This document shows, piece by piece, positions 30,481-40,111 of a stretch of DNA of 45,339 nucleotides. The translations under genes were made by a program, and so were the position numbers. The stretch lies in the NCBI RefSeq assembly GCF_019091455.1, contig NZ_JAGXJN010000049.1, forward strand, positions 1 to 45,339, written 5' to 3'. Each line of letters starts with the position of its first letter. Position 1 is the first letter of the stretch. Under the pieces are notes generated by a model. It saw only the letters and a list, made by a program, of their open reading frames with translations, was not told the DNA's origin and did not search any database. Source of the DNA: Chitinophaga sp. GbtcB8 (GTDB lineage Bacteria; Bacteroidota; Bacteroidia; Chitinophagales; Chitinophagaceae).

Positions 30481-33400
30481 ATGAGTGCTATTTCACAAAT
30501 GAGCATCTCCAGGCCCGTATTGGCCGGGGTGATGTCAGTACTGCTTATACTTTTTGGTATAGTAGGTTATAGTTTCCTGGGCACACGGGAATACCCGGTA
30601 ACAGATTCTCCCATCGTAACAGTTACCACCGTGTACCCCGGCGCCAGCGCGGATATTATTGCCTCGCAGGTAACCAAACCGCTGGAAGAGGCTATTGCGG
30701 AAGCCAACGGTATCCGCGCTATGTCGTCCGTATCACGCGAACAGGTTAGTGTTATTACCGTAGAATTTAACCTGAACGCCGACCTGGAAGCAGCCGCCAA
30801 TGATGTGCGGGATAAGGTTTCCAAATCAAGGCAGCAGCTGCCTACGGATATAGAGCCCACCATAGTGGAAAAATCCGGACCGCCGGAGTTCCTGGTGTTC
30901 CTGACCGTAAAAAGCGCTACCAAAAGCCTGGAGGACATTACAGACTTTGTAAACATTAACATTAAGGAACGTTTACAATCCATTCCCGGGGTACGCCTGG
31001 TGGATTCCTATGCAGGCCGCAAACGTTCCATGCGCTTACGTATGGACCCAGTGAAGCTGGCAGCATACGGACTAACGCCTACGGATATACAAACGGCGCT
31101 GCAGCGTGAGAACGTGGACCTGCCCAGCGGCCGTATTGAGGGACAAAACACGGAAGTAACGCTACGTACACAGGGAAGATTAGTGACGGAAGCGGATTTC
31201 AATAATATGATCATTAGCCAGAAGGATGGCGCCATCGTAAGGTTCCAGGATGTAGGTACAGCAGTAATGTCATCACAGAATGAACGCACGGCGATGATAG
31301 AAGTGGAAGGCAAAACAGCGCTGTACGGGGTAGGTACCGGTGTACAGCCGCAGCGTGGCGCCAACTCCCTGGCTATTGTGGATGAGTTTAAAAAACGTTT
31401 TGAGGAGATTGTAAAATCAGCGCCCAAAGAATACCAGATCTCTTTAGGTAAAGATTTTACCGTGCCGGTGCGTAACTCCTTATCAGAAGTAGAGGAAACG
31501 TTAATGATTGCTTTTGGGCTGGTGACGCTGATCATCTTCATTTTCCTGCGCGATTGGCGCAGCACCATTATTCCCATTGTAGCTATCCCGGTATCCATCA
31601 TCTCCGCGTTCTTTATTATGTACGTGGGTAACTTCTCCATCAACGTATTAACCCTGTTAGGATTGGTGCTGGCCATTGGCCTGGGGGAGGATGATGCCAT
31701 TGGGGTGCTGGAGAATATTTACAGTAAGGTAGAACAGGGTATGCACCCCATGGAGGCCGCACGCACGGGTTCCAATGAAATATATTTTGCGGTGATCTCC
31801 ACTACCATTACGCTGGCAGCCGTGTTCCTTCCCATCTTATTCTTAGGTGGTATCACCGGCCGTTTGTTCAAGGAGTTTGCAATAGTGGTAGCAGGTTCCG
31901 TGTTAGTGTCGGCATTTGTGGCGTTAACCTTATCGCCCATGATGAGCGCTTACCTGCTGAAAGCCGGCGCCACGCATGGCTGGTTATACCGCAAAACAGA
32001 ACCATGGTTCGTTGGTTTGAACAACGGGTACGAACGTTCGCTGCGTTTCTTTTTCCGTTATCGCTGGACTGGTTTTGGATTGCTGCTGCTGTCATTTGCC
32101 ATTGCATATGTGCTGGCGCCCAAGCTGCCATCTGAACTGGCGCCGCTGGAAGACCGCTCTATGATAGGCCTGGCAGTGATTGCACCGGAAGGTACTTCCT
32201 ATGAAAGTATGGAAGCAACCATGAAAGAGATCAGCAACTACATAGCGGATTCTATCCCGGACCTGAACAACAGCCGCACCTATGCCGGTATTGCAGCCAG
32301 CATAGGTACCCTGGCGCAGCCCGTGAACGGTGGCTTCCAATGGATATTCCTGGAAGATCCGAAAGACCGTAAAAGCGGCCTGTCGCAGGCGCAGGTGTAC
32401 CAGAAACTGATGGGCGCTGTAGGGCGTTTCCGCAATGTATTATGTATTCCCATACAGATCCCTACTATTGGCGGTTTTGCTACTACACAGCCGGTGCAGT
32501 ATGTTATTAAAGCGCCGGACCTGCAGCAGCTGGTGAACATTATGCCCAAGCTGATGGGCGAAGTATATCAAAGCAAAAAGCTCAGCTTCCAGGATCCTGA
32601 CTTTAAAGTGAACCGCCCGGAGATCAGTATTTCCATTGACCGGCAACGGGCCGCCCAGTTAGGCATCTCTACCCAGGAAATTGGCCGTACGCTGCAGCTG
32701 GCGCTGAGTGGCCGCCGTTACGGATATTTTATTTATAACGACCGGCAGTATGAGGTGATCGGGCAGCTGGACCGTAAAGAAAGGTCCACACCGGAGAACC
32801 TGCGCTCCCTGTTTGTAAAAGCCGCTAACAACGACATGGTATCGCTGGATAACCTGGTGTCTTTGAAAGAAGGCATCAGCCCTCCCGCTATTTACCGTTA
32901 CAACCAGTCATATGCGGTAACCATTTCCGCTACACCGCCGCCTGGTGTTAGTCTGGGCCAGGCTATCAAGGAGCTGGATGGTATTACCGCAAAGGTATTG
33001 CCCAAAGGTTTCTCCACGGACCTGGCGGGCCAAAGCCGCGATTATGCGGAAAGCAGCTCCAGCCTGTTCTTTGCCTTCATCTTTGCCATCATTCTTATTC
33101 ACCTGGTGGTGGCCGCGCAGTTTGGAAGGTTGATAGCTCCCGTCATCATCCTGTTAACGGTGCCTATGGCTGTAACCGGCGCATTACTGAGCCTGTGGCT
33201 CACCGGGCAGTCTATCAACATCTTCAGTGAGATCGGTATCATTATGCTTATAGGTTTGATCACGAAGAACGGGACCCTGATCGTGGAGTTTGCCAACCAT
33301 AACAAACAGGCCGGGCAAACAGTAAGGGAAGCAGTGCTGAATGCCGCGGTATCCAGGTTCCGCCCCATTTTAATCACCACGCTGGCCATGATCTTTGGCG

Positions 33401-33633
33401 CATTGCCCATTGCACTGTCGCTGGGTAACTCCTCCGGCAGCCGTACCTCGCTGGGTATTGTGGTAGTGGGTGGATTGATCTTCGCCGGTGTGCTTACCTT
33501 GTATGTGATCCCCTCTGTTTATTCATATTTCTCCCGGCCCGCTAAACCAGCGCTACGGGATGTTAACGGGGCTGCCGGGTTAGCGCATGCTGGCGGCCAC
33601 CCTGTTGCTGTACATACAAACGAAACATTATGA
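30481..33633 (+). CDS. RND multidrug efflux permease, HAE1/AcrB type
   Basis: The 1050-residue inner-membrane proton/drug antiporter has 12 expected helices, the first near residues 12-32 and the periplasmic pore docking domains between. The N-terminal SISRPVLAGVMSVLLILFG, the TM4 proton-relay acids D404/D405 and TM10 lysine in GLITKNGTLIVEFAN are as in AcrB (D407, D408, K940). TM4 reads LAIGLGEDDAIGVLENI where the family usually has LAIGLVVDDAIVVVENV, so an extra Glu (E403) sits next to the pair. Its stop overlaps the start of the outer-membrane gene (ATGA). Confidence 0.95.
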   Translation: MSAISQMSISRPVLAGVMSVLLILFGIVGYSFLGTREYPVTDSPIVTVTTVYPGASADIIASQVTKPLEEAIAEANGIRAMSSVSREQVSVITVEFNLNADLEAAANDVRDKVSKSRQQLPTDIEPTIVEKSGPPEFLVFLTVKSATKSLEDITDFVNINIKERLQSIPGVRLVDSYAGRKRSMRLRMDPVKLAAYGLTPTDIQTALQRENVDLPSGRIEGQNTEVTLRTQGRLVTEADFNNMIISQKDGAIVRFQDVGTAVMSSQNERTAMIEVEGKTALYGVGTGVQPQRGANSLAIVDEFKKRFEEIVKSAPKEYQISLGKDFTVPVRNSLSEVEETLMIAFGLVTLIIFIFLRDWRSTIIPIVAIPVSIISAFFIMYVGNFSINVLTLLGLVLAIGLGEDDAIGVLENIYSKVEQGMHPMEAARTGSNEIYFAVISTTITLAAVFLPILFLGGITGRLFKEFAIVVAGSVLVSAFVALTLSPMMSAYLLKAGATHGWLYRKTEPWFVGLNNGYERSLRFFFRYRWTGFGLLLLSFAIAYVLAPKLPSELAPLEDRSMIGLAVIAPEGTSYESMEATMKEISNYIADSIPDLNNSRTYAGIAASIGTLAQPVNGGFQWIFLEDPKDRKSGLSQAQVYQKLMGAVGRFRNVLCIPIQIPTIGGFATTQPVQYVIKAPDLQQLVNIMPKLMGEVYQSKKLSFQDPDFKVNRPEISISIDRQRAAQLGISTQEIGRTLQLALSGRRYGYFIYNDRQYEVIGQLDRKERSTPENLRSLFVKAANNDMVSLDNLVSLKEGISPPAIYRYNQSYAVTISATPPPGVSLGQAIKELDGITAKVLPKGFSTDLAGQSRDYAESSSSLFFAFIFAIILIHLVVAAQFGRLIAPVIILLTVPMAVTGALLSLWLTGQSINIFSEIGIIMLIGLITKNGTLIVEFANHNKQAGQTVREAVLNAAVSRFRPILITTLAMIFGALPIALSLGNSSGSRTSLGIVVVGGLIFAGVLTLYVIPSVYSYFSRPAKPALRDVNGAAGLAHAGGHPVAVHTNETL

Positions 33634-34973
33634 CAAGTAGAACATTTTTTCCATATAGTATTTTATTATCGGCCGGGCTATTCCTGTACAGTGCTACCGT
33701 TCACGCACAAACGATCTCTTTATCGTTACAGGATGCAGTGTCTATGGCTATTAAGAATAACCGCCAGCTAAAGGCGGCCAACATTGATATCAGCGTGGCG
33801 CAGGAACAGCGGAAAGTGGCGCGCAGTCTGTCCCTGCCCTCTGCGGGTATAGGTGCGCAGTACGCACATTATTTTGACCTGCCGGTGTTCTTTGGCTTAG
33901 GGGAAACGAATGACAAGGATAAAGTTCCCTACAGCCGTTTTGGCGGGCGCGATCAGTTCTCTGCCGCGCTCTCTGCCTCCTACCCGGTATACAATCCGGC
34001 TGCAAGGCCCTCCCGGCGCGAAGCGCAGCTGCAGGAAAAAGCCAGCCGCAGCAGCTATGCCACTAAAGAAATAGATGTAAGCGCTGCTGTAAAACGCACT
34101 TACCTGGGCATACTGGTGCTGAACCAACGGTTAAAGCTGCAGTATGAAAGCCTGCAGCGTAATAAAAAAGCCCTGCAGGATGCCAGCTCCTTACTGGCGC
34201 AAGGCCGGGCTTTGCGGGTAGACACGCTGCGTGCATACACCACCGTTAAAAACCTGGAGCCCGATATTCTGCGGCTGAACAAAGCCATTGAAGTAGGCAA
34301 GCTGCAGCTTACCACGCTCATAGGCATTGACTCCCTGCAGGAAGTGAACCTTACAGACTCCCTGCTGCGGCACCCGGAAGCTATTGTGATACCGCAGGAA
34401 ACCGCGGTGTATGAGGAGGCAAAAGCCAACCGCCCGGACCTTCAGCAGCTGAACATTAACCGGCAGATCAGTGAGCAGGGCATTGCCCTGGCCAAAGCAA
34501 GACGCTTACCCGTAGTGTCTTTGGTAGGCCAGTACCAGCTGCAAACACAGGCGCGTAAGTTTGATTTTACCAATGCCTCCTGGCCCGCAGCCTCTTTTGC
34601 AGGTGCACAGGTATCTGTACCCTTATTCAGCGGCAGCAGCAACCTGGCTAAGATCAGGCAGGCCAAGCTGTCCTATGAGCAATCCGGCATTGAGATCACG
34701 GATGCTTATGAGCAGCTGAAAACAGAAGTGCGGCAGGTGGTAGCCAACTTACAGGAAACTTCTGAAAGAATGCAAACGCAGCAACAGGTGCAAACCACTG
34801 CGGGTGAGAGCTATACAATTGTGCAATACCGCTATCAGAAAGGCGTAACAACAAGACTGGAATTAACGGATGCGGAACTGGCCTTAACCACGGCCCAGCT
34901 GAACTACCTGGAGGCGGTATATGATTACCTCTCTGCCAGGATTGAGCTGGACCGCACTACCGGCAAGCAGTAA
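33630..34973 (+). CDS. TolC-family outer-membrane efflux protein
   Basis: The 447-residue protein starts with a signal peptide (SILLSAGLFLYSATVHA) followed by ISLSLQDAVSMAIKNNRQLK, the usual opening of the outer-membrane efflux family, and two halves of long alpha-helical repeats (YLEAVYDYLSARIELDRTTG at the end). It forms the exit duct of the RND system. The start codon overlaps the stop of the permease gene by four nt, so the stoichiometry is probably coupled. A terminator follows at 35010. Confidence 0.93.
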   Translation: MTSRTFFPYSILLSAGLFLYSATVHAQTISLSLQDAVSMAIKNNRQLKAANIDISVAQEQRKVARSLSLPSAGIGAQYAHYFDLPVFFGLGETNDKDKVPYSRFGGRDQFSAALSASYPVYNPAARPSRREAQLQEKASRSSYATKEIDVSAAVKRTYLGILVLNQRLKLQYESLQRNKKALQDASSLLAQGRALRVDTLRAYTTVKNLEPDILRLNKAIEVGKLQLTTLIGIDSLQEVNLTDSLLRHPEAIVIPQETAVYEEAKANRPDLQQLNINRQISEQGIALAKARRLPVVSLVGQYQLQTQARKFDFTNASWPAASFAGAQVSVPLFSGSSNLAKIRQAKLSYEQSGIEITDAYEQLKTEVRQVVANLQETSERMQTQQQVQTTAGESYTIVQYRYQKGVTTRLELTDAELALTTAQLNYLEAVYDYLSARIELDRTTGKQ

Positions 34974-35009
34974 CAGCGGTTCTATTTGTTTAGTGTTTTT
35001 TAAATGTAC

Positions 35010-35033
35010 AAAGGCCGGATTCTTCCGGCTTTT
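35010..35033 (+). terminator. Terminator of the RND operon
   Basis: AAAGGCCGGA (35010-35019) faces TCCGGCTTTT (35024-35033, one base short of full complement) around TTCT, ending in four T. It is the near mirror copy of the hairpin at 35061. Confidence 0.75.
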
Positions 35034-35060
35034 GCTACAATTGCCATATCTACCCCCATA

Positions 35061-35090
35061 AAAAAAAGGCCGGAAGAATCCGGCCTTTTG
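35061..35090 (-). terminator. Terminator of the araBDA operon
   Basis: On the minus strand AAAAGGCCGGA and TCCGGCCTTTT form a perfect stem around TTCT and run into eight T in total. It lies about 50 nt beyond the araA stop and uses the same stem-loop as the terminator of the opposite operon. Confidence 0.85.
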
Positions 35091-35140
35091 TTATTCCACG
35101 TCATCAATGGCTGATGGTTAATCAGCAACTAATTTTATGT

Positions 35141-36643
35141 TTATCGTTTATTGATCTGATAAAATACTTCGTTCCAACGCAGCTCATTCCTGAACTGGTA
35201 CAGTTTTGTTTCTTTGTCGATACGCACATATTCAATACCGGCCATGTCTGCAAAGTCCTGCATATGCGCAGCGGTTAAGTGCTGGCTGTAGCAGGTATGG
35301 TGTGCGCCGCCGGCCTGGATCCAGGCTGCGCAGGCGGTGCTCATATCCGGCAGGGGCTTCCACAGCACCCGTGCTACAGGCAGCTTGGGCAGCTCATGCT
35401 GCGGTTTTACGGCTTCCACTTCATTTACCAGCAGGCGGAAGCGGTTACCCATATCAATTACGGAGGCATTAATGGCGGGGCCTTCAGCTACATTAAATAC
35501 AAGTCTCACGGGGTCAGCCTTTCCACCAATACCTAAGGGATGCACTTCACAGGAAGGTTTGCCGTTAGCAATGGAGGCACATATTTCCAGCATGTGCGCG
35601 CCTAATACTAAACGGTTATCCGGGTCAAAGTGGTATGTATAGTCCTCCATAAAAGAGGTACCACCCGGCAGGCCGCTGCCCATTACTTTCATGGCGCGCA
35701 CCAGGGCCGATGTTTCCCAGACGCCTTCACCGCCAAAGCCGTAACCATCTGCCATCAGGCGCTGCACGGCTATACCGGGCAGCTGGTCAAGACCATGCAG
35801 GTCCTCAAAGGTATCAGTAAATCCTTTAAAATTACCTTCTTCCAGGAAAGCACGCAAGCCTAATTCTATTCTTGCTGCAGTTTGTAAAGAAGCATGCTGA
35901 TCGCCGCCTTTACGAAGGGAGGCTGCCAGCTGGTAGCTTTGTTCGTATTCAGCCGTCAAGCGGGCTATTTCCGCATCGCTTACCGCTTTTACTTTAGCTA
36001 CTACATCCCCTATCCCATAACCGTTTACGGAGTAACCGAACTGCAGCTCAGCTTCTACCTTATCACCTTCAGTAACAGCTACCTGGCGCATATTATCGCC
36101 AATACGGGCAAAACGGGCGCCCTGCCAGTCGTACCAGCCGGCAGCGGCGCGCAGCCAGGTACCTATTTCTTCCTGTACAGTGTTTTCCTGCCAGTGGCCT
36201 ACTACCACCTTGCGGTTCATGCGCATGCGCGACATCATAAAACCAAACTCTCTGTCGCCATGGGCCGACTGGTTCAGGTTCATGAAGTCCATATCTATTT
36301 GCGCCCAGGGAATATCGCGGTTAAACTGGGTATGCAGGTGCAGCAAGGGACGTTGTAATACTTTGAGGCCGCCTATCCACATTTTAGCGGGCGAGAAAGT
36401 GTGCATCCATGCAATGATGCCTATACAATTAGCCGTGGTATTGGCTTCCTGACATACACGGTATATTTCATCCGGGGTTTTTACCACGGGTTTAAATACA
36501 ATACGAACAGGAATGCTGGCTGCGCCATCCAGTGACTTGGCAATAGTTTGCGCATGTTCTGCTACCTGTTTTAATGTTTCTTCTCCATACAGGTGCTGGC
36601 TGCCGGTAATGAACCAAACCTCGAAATTCTTTAAGTTTATCAT
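35141..36643 (-). CDS. araA: L-arabinose isomerase
   Basis: The 500-residue enzyme (E. coli 500) converts L-arabinose to L-ribulose, the first catabolic step. It opens FEVWFITGSQHLYGEETLKQ and includes TFSPAKMWIGGL, EGGNFKGFTDTFEDLHGL-type and SFMEDYTYHFDPD, with the metal-ligand Glu/His in these blocks. It is the last gene of araB-araD-araA, 73 nt after araD, and the gap holds a heptamer array. A terminator follows. Confidence 0.97.
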   Translation of the reverse strand: MINLKNFEVWFITGSQHLYGEETLKQVAEHAQTIAKSLDGAASIPVRIVFKPVVKTPDEIYRVCQEANTTANCIGIIAWMHTFSPAKMWIGGLKVLQRPLLHLHTQFNRDIPWAQIDMDFMNLNQSAHGDREFGFMMSRMRMNRKVVVGHWQENTVQEEIGTWLRAAAGWYDWQGARFARIGDNMRQVAVTEGDKVEAELQFGYSVNGYGIGDVVAKVKAVSDAEIARLTAEYEQSYQLAASLRKGGDQHASLQTAARIELGLRAFLEEGNFKGFTDTFEDLHGLDQLPGIAVQRLMADGYGFGGEGVWETSALVRAMKVMGSGLPGGTSFMEDYTYHFDPDNRLVLGAHMLEICASIANGKPSCEVHPLGIGGKADPVRLVFNVAEGPAINASVIDMGNRFRLLVNEVEAVKPQHELPKLPVARVLWKPLPDMSTACAAWIQAGGAHHTCYSQHLTAAHMQDFADMAGIEYVRIDKETKLYQFRNELRWNEVFYQINKR

Positions 36644-36658
36644 GAATGAAGCTTTTTT

Positions 36659-36707
36659 AATTATGAATTAGGCTTAACGCTGAATGCTTAATGCTGAACG
36701 CGAATGC
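36659..36707. repeat. Heptamer array, word CTNAANG, between araD and araA
   Basis: Seven units run in phase: AATTATG, AATTAGG, CTTAACG, CTGAATG, CTTAATG, CTGAACG and CGAATGC. The core GCTGAATGCTTAATGCTGAA is identical to the array at 40892. It is inside the araBDA operon. Confidence 0.7.
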
Positions 36708-36716
36708 AGCGGAGAA

Positions 36717-37427
36717 TTATTCCTCTTGTCCGTAGTAGGCGTCTGGTCCGTGCTTACGTTCAAAGTGTTTGCGGATCAGCGTATCCTTTAAGCGCGGGGC
36801 CTGCGGGTTGGCCTGTTCTGTTAACAGGGCCATGCGGGCCACCTCTTCCAGTACAGCAGCGTTATACACGGCTTTATCTGCATTCTTACCCCAGGTAAAG
36901 GGAGCATGATTGCCTACCAGGATCATTTCCACCTCTTCATAGGATAAATTTTTATCCTTAAAGCAGTTCATGATCTGGAAGCCGGTTTCGTATTCATAGT
37001 TCCCTTTGATCATGTCATCATCCATGGGCGGTGCGCAGGGAACATCTACAGTCAGGTGATCGGCATGCGTGGTACCAAAGATGGGAATATCACGCTGCGC
37101 CTGTGCCCAGGCTGTAGCGTAGGTGGAGTGCGTATGCACAATACCGCCTATTTTTTCCCAGTGTTTGTACAACACGGCATGTGTTTTAGTATCAGATGAG
37201 GGACGGTGTTTACCTTCTACTACGTTGGCATCAAAGTCCACTATCACGATCTGTTTTGGCTTTAACAGCTCATAGGGCACACCGCTGGGTTTAATGGCAA
37301 ACACACCTTTTTCGCGATCCACCACGCTCACATTCCCGAAGGTGAACAGCACAAGCCCTAAACGGGGCAGCGCCATATTGGCTTCATAAGCCTGTTCCTT
37401 AATGGATTTATACGGATTGTTGCTCAT
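36717..37427 (-). CDS. araD: L-ribulose-5-phosphate 4-epimerase
   Basis: The 236-residue class II aldolase-fold enzyme (E. coli 231) converts L-ribulose-5-phosphate to D-xylulose-5-phosphate. It contains FTFGNVSVVDREKGVFAIKP, the zinc ligands in VHTHSTYATAWAQ, the GTTHADHL block and a later NHAPFTWG. The start overlaps the stop of araB (ATGA, 37424-37427). It is the middle gene of the operon and supplies xylulose-5-phosphate to the pentose phosphate route, to which rpe at 7809 also belongs. Confidence 0.96.
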   Translation of the reverse strand: MSNNPYKSIKEQAYEANMALPRLGLVLFTFGNVSVVDREKGVFAIKPSGVPYELLKPKQIVIVDFDANVVEGKHRPSSDTKTHAVLYKHWEKIGGIVHTHSTYATAWAQAQRDIPIFGTTHADHLTVDVPCAPPMDDDMIKGNYEYETGFQIMNCFKDKNLSYEEVEMILVGNHAPFTWGKNADKAVYNAAVLEEVARMALLTEQANPQAPRLKDTLIRKHFERKHGPDAYYGQEE

Positions 37428-39070
37428 GCATAAAATTTTTCGGTGAAGGCTCCCAGCTCCATGAACTTCGTATACCGGTTAGCGTAATACTTTACTTTTT
37501 CCGGCTGTGGGTGCCAGGTATGTTCAAAACCGGATGACATAGCTTCCTGCGCAGCGGTTACATTTGGGTAAATGCCGGCGCAAACAGCGGCAAACATGGC
37601 AGCGCCTAATGCGCAGGCATGCTCACTGCGTACTATTTTAATGGGACGGTCCAGCACATCGGCCAGCACCTGCATGGCATATCCTGACTTTTTGGATACA
37701 CCGCCCAGGGCAAGCACTTCGTGAATGGGCACGCCTTCCTTTACAAAACGTTCTACAATGCTGCGGGCGCCAAAGGCAGTAGCTTCTACCAGGGCGCGGA
37801 ACATTTGCACTGCATCTATACCCAGGTGCAGGCCTACTACGGCGCTGGTTACGGTATGGTTGGCATCCGGCGTACGGCGGCCGTTGAACCAATCAAGCGC
37901 CAGCGGATCATTTGGCGTTAAGGGCAGCTGCTGCGCCTGTTCTGCCAAATATGCCAGCAGCTTGCTTTCTGCCATGGCCAGCTGTTCTTCCTCGTCCTTC
38001 ATGATGGCGTATAAGGGCTGCATGATGAAGCGGCGCAGCCAGGCATATACGTCGCCGTAGGCGGATTGGCCGGCTTCCAGCCCTAACATGCCGGGCACCA
38101 CGGAACCATCTACCTGCCCGCAAATACCTTTTACAAACAGGTGGCCGGCTTCTTCCAGGGGCGCCATTAATATATCGCAGGTGCTGGTGCCAATTACGCG
38201 GCATAATGCATAGGGCTGTATGCCAGCTCCCACAGCGCCCATGTGTGCATCAAAGGCGCCGGTACCTATCACCGTATCTGCCGGGATACCCAGGCGTGCG
38301 GCCCACTCTGCGCTGATGGCGCCGGCGGGTACCGTAGCCACTACGGTATCTGTAAACATTTTATCGTATTTGCCTAACAGCGGGTCCAGCTTTTGCAGAA
38401 AGCTGCCGGGAGGTAAACCTTCCCAGGCTGCATGCCACATGGCTTTGTGGCCGGCGGCGCAGCGTCCGCGTTGTAAGGTAGCTACCTGGTTATTGCCGGT
38501 AAGCACCGCGGGGATCCAGTCGCAATGTTCTACCCAGGAAACGGCTTTTTCGCGCACGGCTGCATCTGTTCTTATCACATGCAGGATCTTAGCCCAGAAC
38601 CATTCGCTGCTGTAAATGCCACCGCAGTATTTCGTATAATCCGTGCCGTTAGCGCGGGCTACTTCGTTTATCAGGGCAGCTTCTTCATTGGCGGTATGAT
38701 CTTTCCATAATACAAACATGGCATTGGGGTTCTCCTCAAAGCCGGGTAATAATGCCAGGGGGGTACCCTGCGCATCTACGGCTACGGGGGTAGAGCCGGT
38801 GGTATCTACAGAAATACCTTTTACCAGCTGAGCGGTACCGGCGGGGCATTGCTGTAAGGCAGCCTTAATGCTCTGCTCCAGGCCTTCCAGGTAATCCAGC
38901 GGGTGCTGCCGGTATTGCTGCAGGGCAGCATCGCAGTACAGACCCTGTTTCCAGCGGGGATAATAATGCACTGCGCTGCCGGCCTCCTGCCCCGTCCGGG
39001 CATTTACCACCAGTGCGCGTACAGAATCGGTTCCAAAATCCACCCCTATTACAAAAACATCATTTTTCAT
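37424..39070 (-). CDS. araB: L-ribulokinase
   Basis: The 548-residue FGGY-family kinase (E. coli 566) phosphorylates L-ribulose. It opens FVIGVDFGTDSVRALVV and has DTTGSTPVAVD, GTGAFDAHMGAVGAG and GLEAGQSAYGD; the C-terminal LALGGVSKKSGYAMQVLADV is the second ATP-domain signature. It is the first gene of the operon, which starts from the region 39071-39271, where a palindromic operator candidate and an AT-rich promoter stretch lie. Confidence 0.96.
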   Translation of the reverse strand: MKNDVFVIGVDFGTDSVRALVVNARTGQEAGSAVHYYPRWKQGLYCDAALQQYRQHPLDYLEGLEQSIKAALQQCPAGTAQLVKGISVDTTGSTPVAVDAQGTPLALLPGFEENPNAMFVLWKDHTANEEAALINEVARANGTDYTKYCGGIYSSEWFWAKILHVIRTDAAVREKAVSWVEHCDWIPAVLTGNNQVATLQRGRCAAGHKAMWHAAWEGLPPGSFLQKLDPLLGKYDKMFTDTVVATVPAGAISAEWAARLGIPADTVIGTGAFDAHMGAVGAGIQPYALCRVIGTSTCDILMAPLEEAGHLFVKGICGQVDGSVVPGMLGLEAGQSAYGDVYAWLRRFIMQPLYAIMKDEEEQLAMAESKLLAYLAEQAQQLPLTPNDPLALDWFNGRRTPDANHTVTSAVVGLHLGIDAVQMFRALVEATAFGARSIVERFVKEGVPIHEVLALGGVSKKSGYAMQVLADVLDRPIKIVRSEHACALGAAMFAAVCAGIYPNVTAAQEAMSSGFEHTWHPQPEKVKYYANRYTKFMELGAFTEKFYA

Positions 39071-39091
39071 AACACCAGATTAAACTGTGCT

Positions 39092-39110
39092 TTTATTGTC
39101 GTAGTGACAT
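39092..39110 (-). promoter_or_regulatory. Candidate AraR operator upstream of araB
   Basis: Read toward araB the sequence is ATGTC-ACTAC-GACAAT-AAA, an imperfect palindrome. It matches 13 of 19 positions with a site at 40129-40147 before the regulator gene, with the outer bases ATGTCA and ACAAT conserved. It lies 22 nt before the araB ATG, a repressor position. Confidence 0.5.
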
Positions 39111-39170
39111 TTATTAAAAAGAACAAAAAAATTAAGAACGCAAAAAGGCATAAAGGCTTATACCTATCCT

Positions 39171-39185
39171 ACCCTTTTTTAGGGT
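39171..39185. promoter_or_regulatory. Inverted repeat ACCCT-N5-AGGGT upstream of araB
   Basis: Two perfect 5-nt arms surround five T on the plus strand, about 100 nt upstream of araB. It may be a further protein-binding site or a weak end signal for the regulator gene. The rest of 39071-39271 is AT-rich without other structure. Confidence 0.3.
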
Positions 39186-39271
39186 GGCAATTACGAATGA
39201 CGTGGCAAATTAGCCATAAATAACTGGTGATACCGTTTTCATAACGCCCGGTTATACGGGTACTCCATCCA

Positions 39272-39976
39272 TTATTTCAAATTGCCCGGATCAGCCACAA
39301 AGTTGAGGAACGCGTGGAATTTGGCGCTGTACTTTCTTTTGTCCAGCTTATAATAGAACGCACCTCTTTTGGAACTGGCTCTTTCCTTGTCTTTCTGTTT
39401 TACCAGCAAGCCGGTAGACAATACCTTCCTGCTAAAATTACGCTTGTCGAACACGGTATCATATACTGCCTCATACAGGATCTGTAACTGTGGAATCGTA
39501 AACTTCTGGGGTAATAGCTCAAACAGGATGGGGTGAATGGCTGCCTTGTACCTTAATCTTGCCTGGGCCTGCGAAACCATTTCTACATGGTCAAAGATCA
39601 GCTTCGGCAATTTCTTCAGGGAGATCCATTCTGCGCGGTATTCCTCGCTTAGCTGCTGCTTATAGGTGTTAATGTCTATCAGCGCAAAATAAGCTACAGA
39701 AATGGTGCGCTCCATCATGTCGCGGGTGGGGCTGCCAAAGGCCATCAGCTGCTCCATGTACACTCCTTCCAGGCCGGTAAGCACTTTCAGGGTACGTGAG
39801 GCGGCTTCCTCAAAGCCTTCATCCGGCTGTACAAAACCTCCCATCAGGCTCCATTTGCCCTTCTCCGGCTCAAACCCACGTTTTATTACCAACAATTTCA
39901 GGTCCTGCCCGTCAAATCCAAAAATAATACAGTCTATGGCTACCAGCATTCTAGTTTGCCGGGAATAACGTGTCAT
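39272..39976 (-). CDS. NUDIX-domain transcriptional regulator, AraR-like
   Basis: The 234-residue protein has an N-terminal Nudix fold and a C-terminal winged-helix part (about 150-234, with FTIPQLQILYEAVYDTVFDK and SSKRGAFYYKLD). The Nudix box keeps Gly, Glu and Arg, but its REUxEExGU end reads RTLKVLTGL, so the metal-binding glutamates are absent and it should bind, not hydrolyse, a ligand. Bacteroides AraR (a NUDIX/wHTH regulator of arabinose genes) has this layout. Its place next to araBDA supports the same role. It is read in the same direction as araBDA but from its own promoter region. Confidence 0.88.
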   Translation of the reverse strand: MTRYSRQTRMLVAIDCIIFGFDGQDLKLLVIKRGFEPEKGKWSLMGGFVQPDEGFEEAASRTLKVLTGLEGVYMEQLMAFGSPTRDMMERTISVAYFALIDINTYKQQLSEEYRAEWISLKKLPKLIFDHVEMVSQAQARLRYKAAIHPILFELLPQKFTIPQLQILYEAVYDTVFDKRNFSRKVLSTGLLVKQKDKERASSKRGAFYYKLDKRKYSAKFHAFLNFVADPGNLK

Positions 39977-40111
39977 ACACCCAGGTGTTTAGTTTATGCT
40001 AATATATATCACCCGGCTCATATTCTATAAACAACTGCTAAAAAACCATCAGACCGGTAGTTTTTTGCCTCCGGGGGGTTAAACCGGCCTTTTGCCTGTC
40101 TATTTCCTTTT

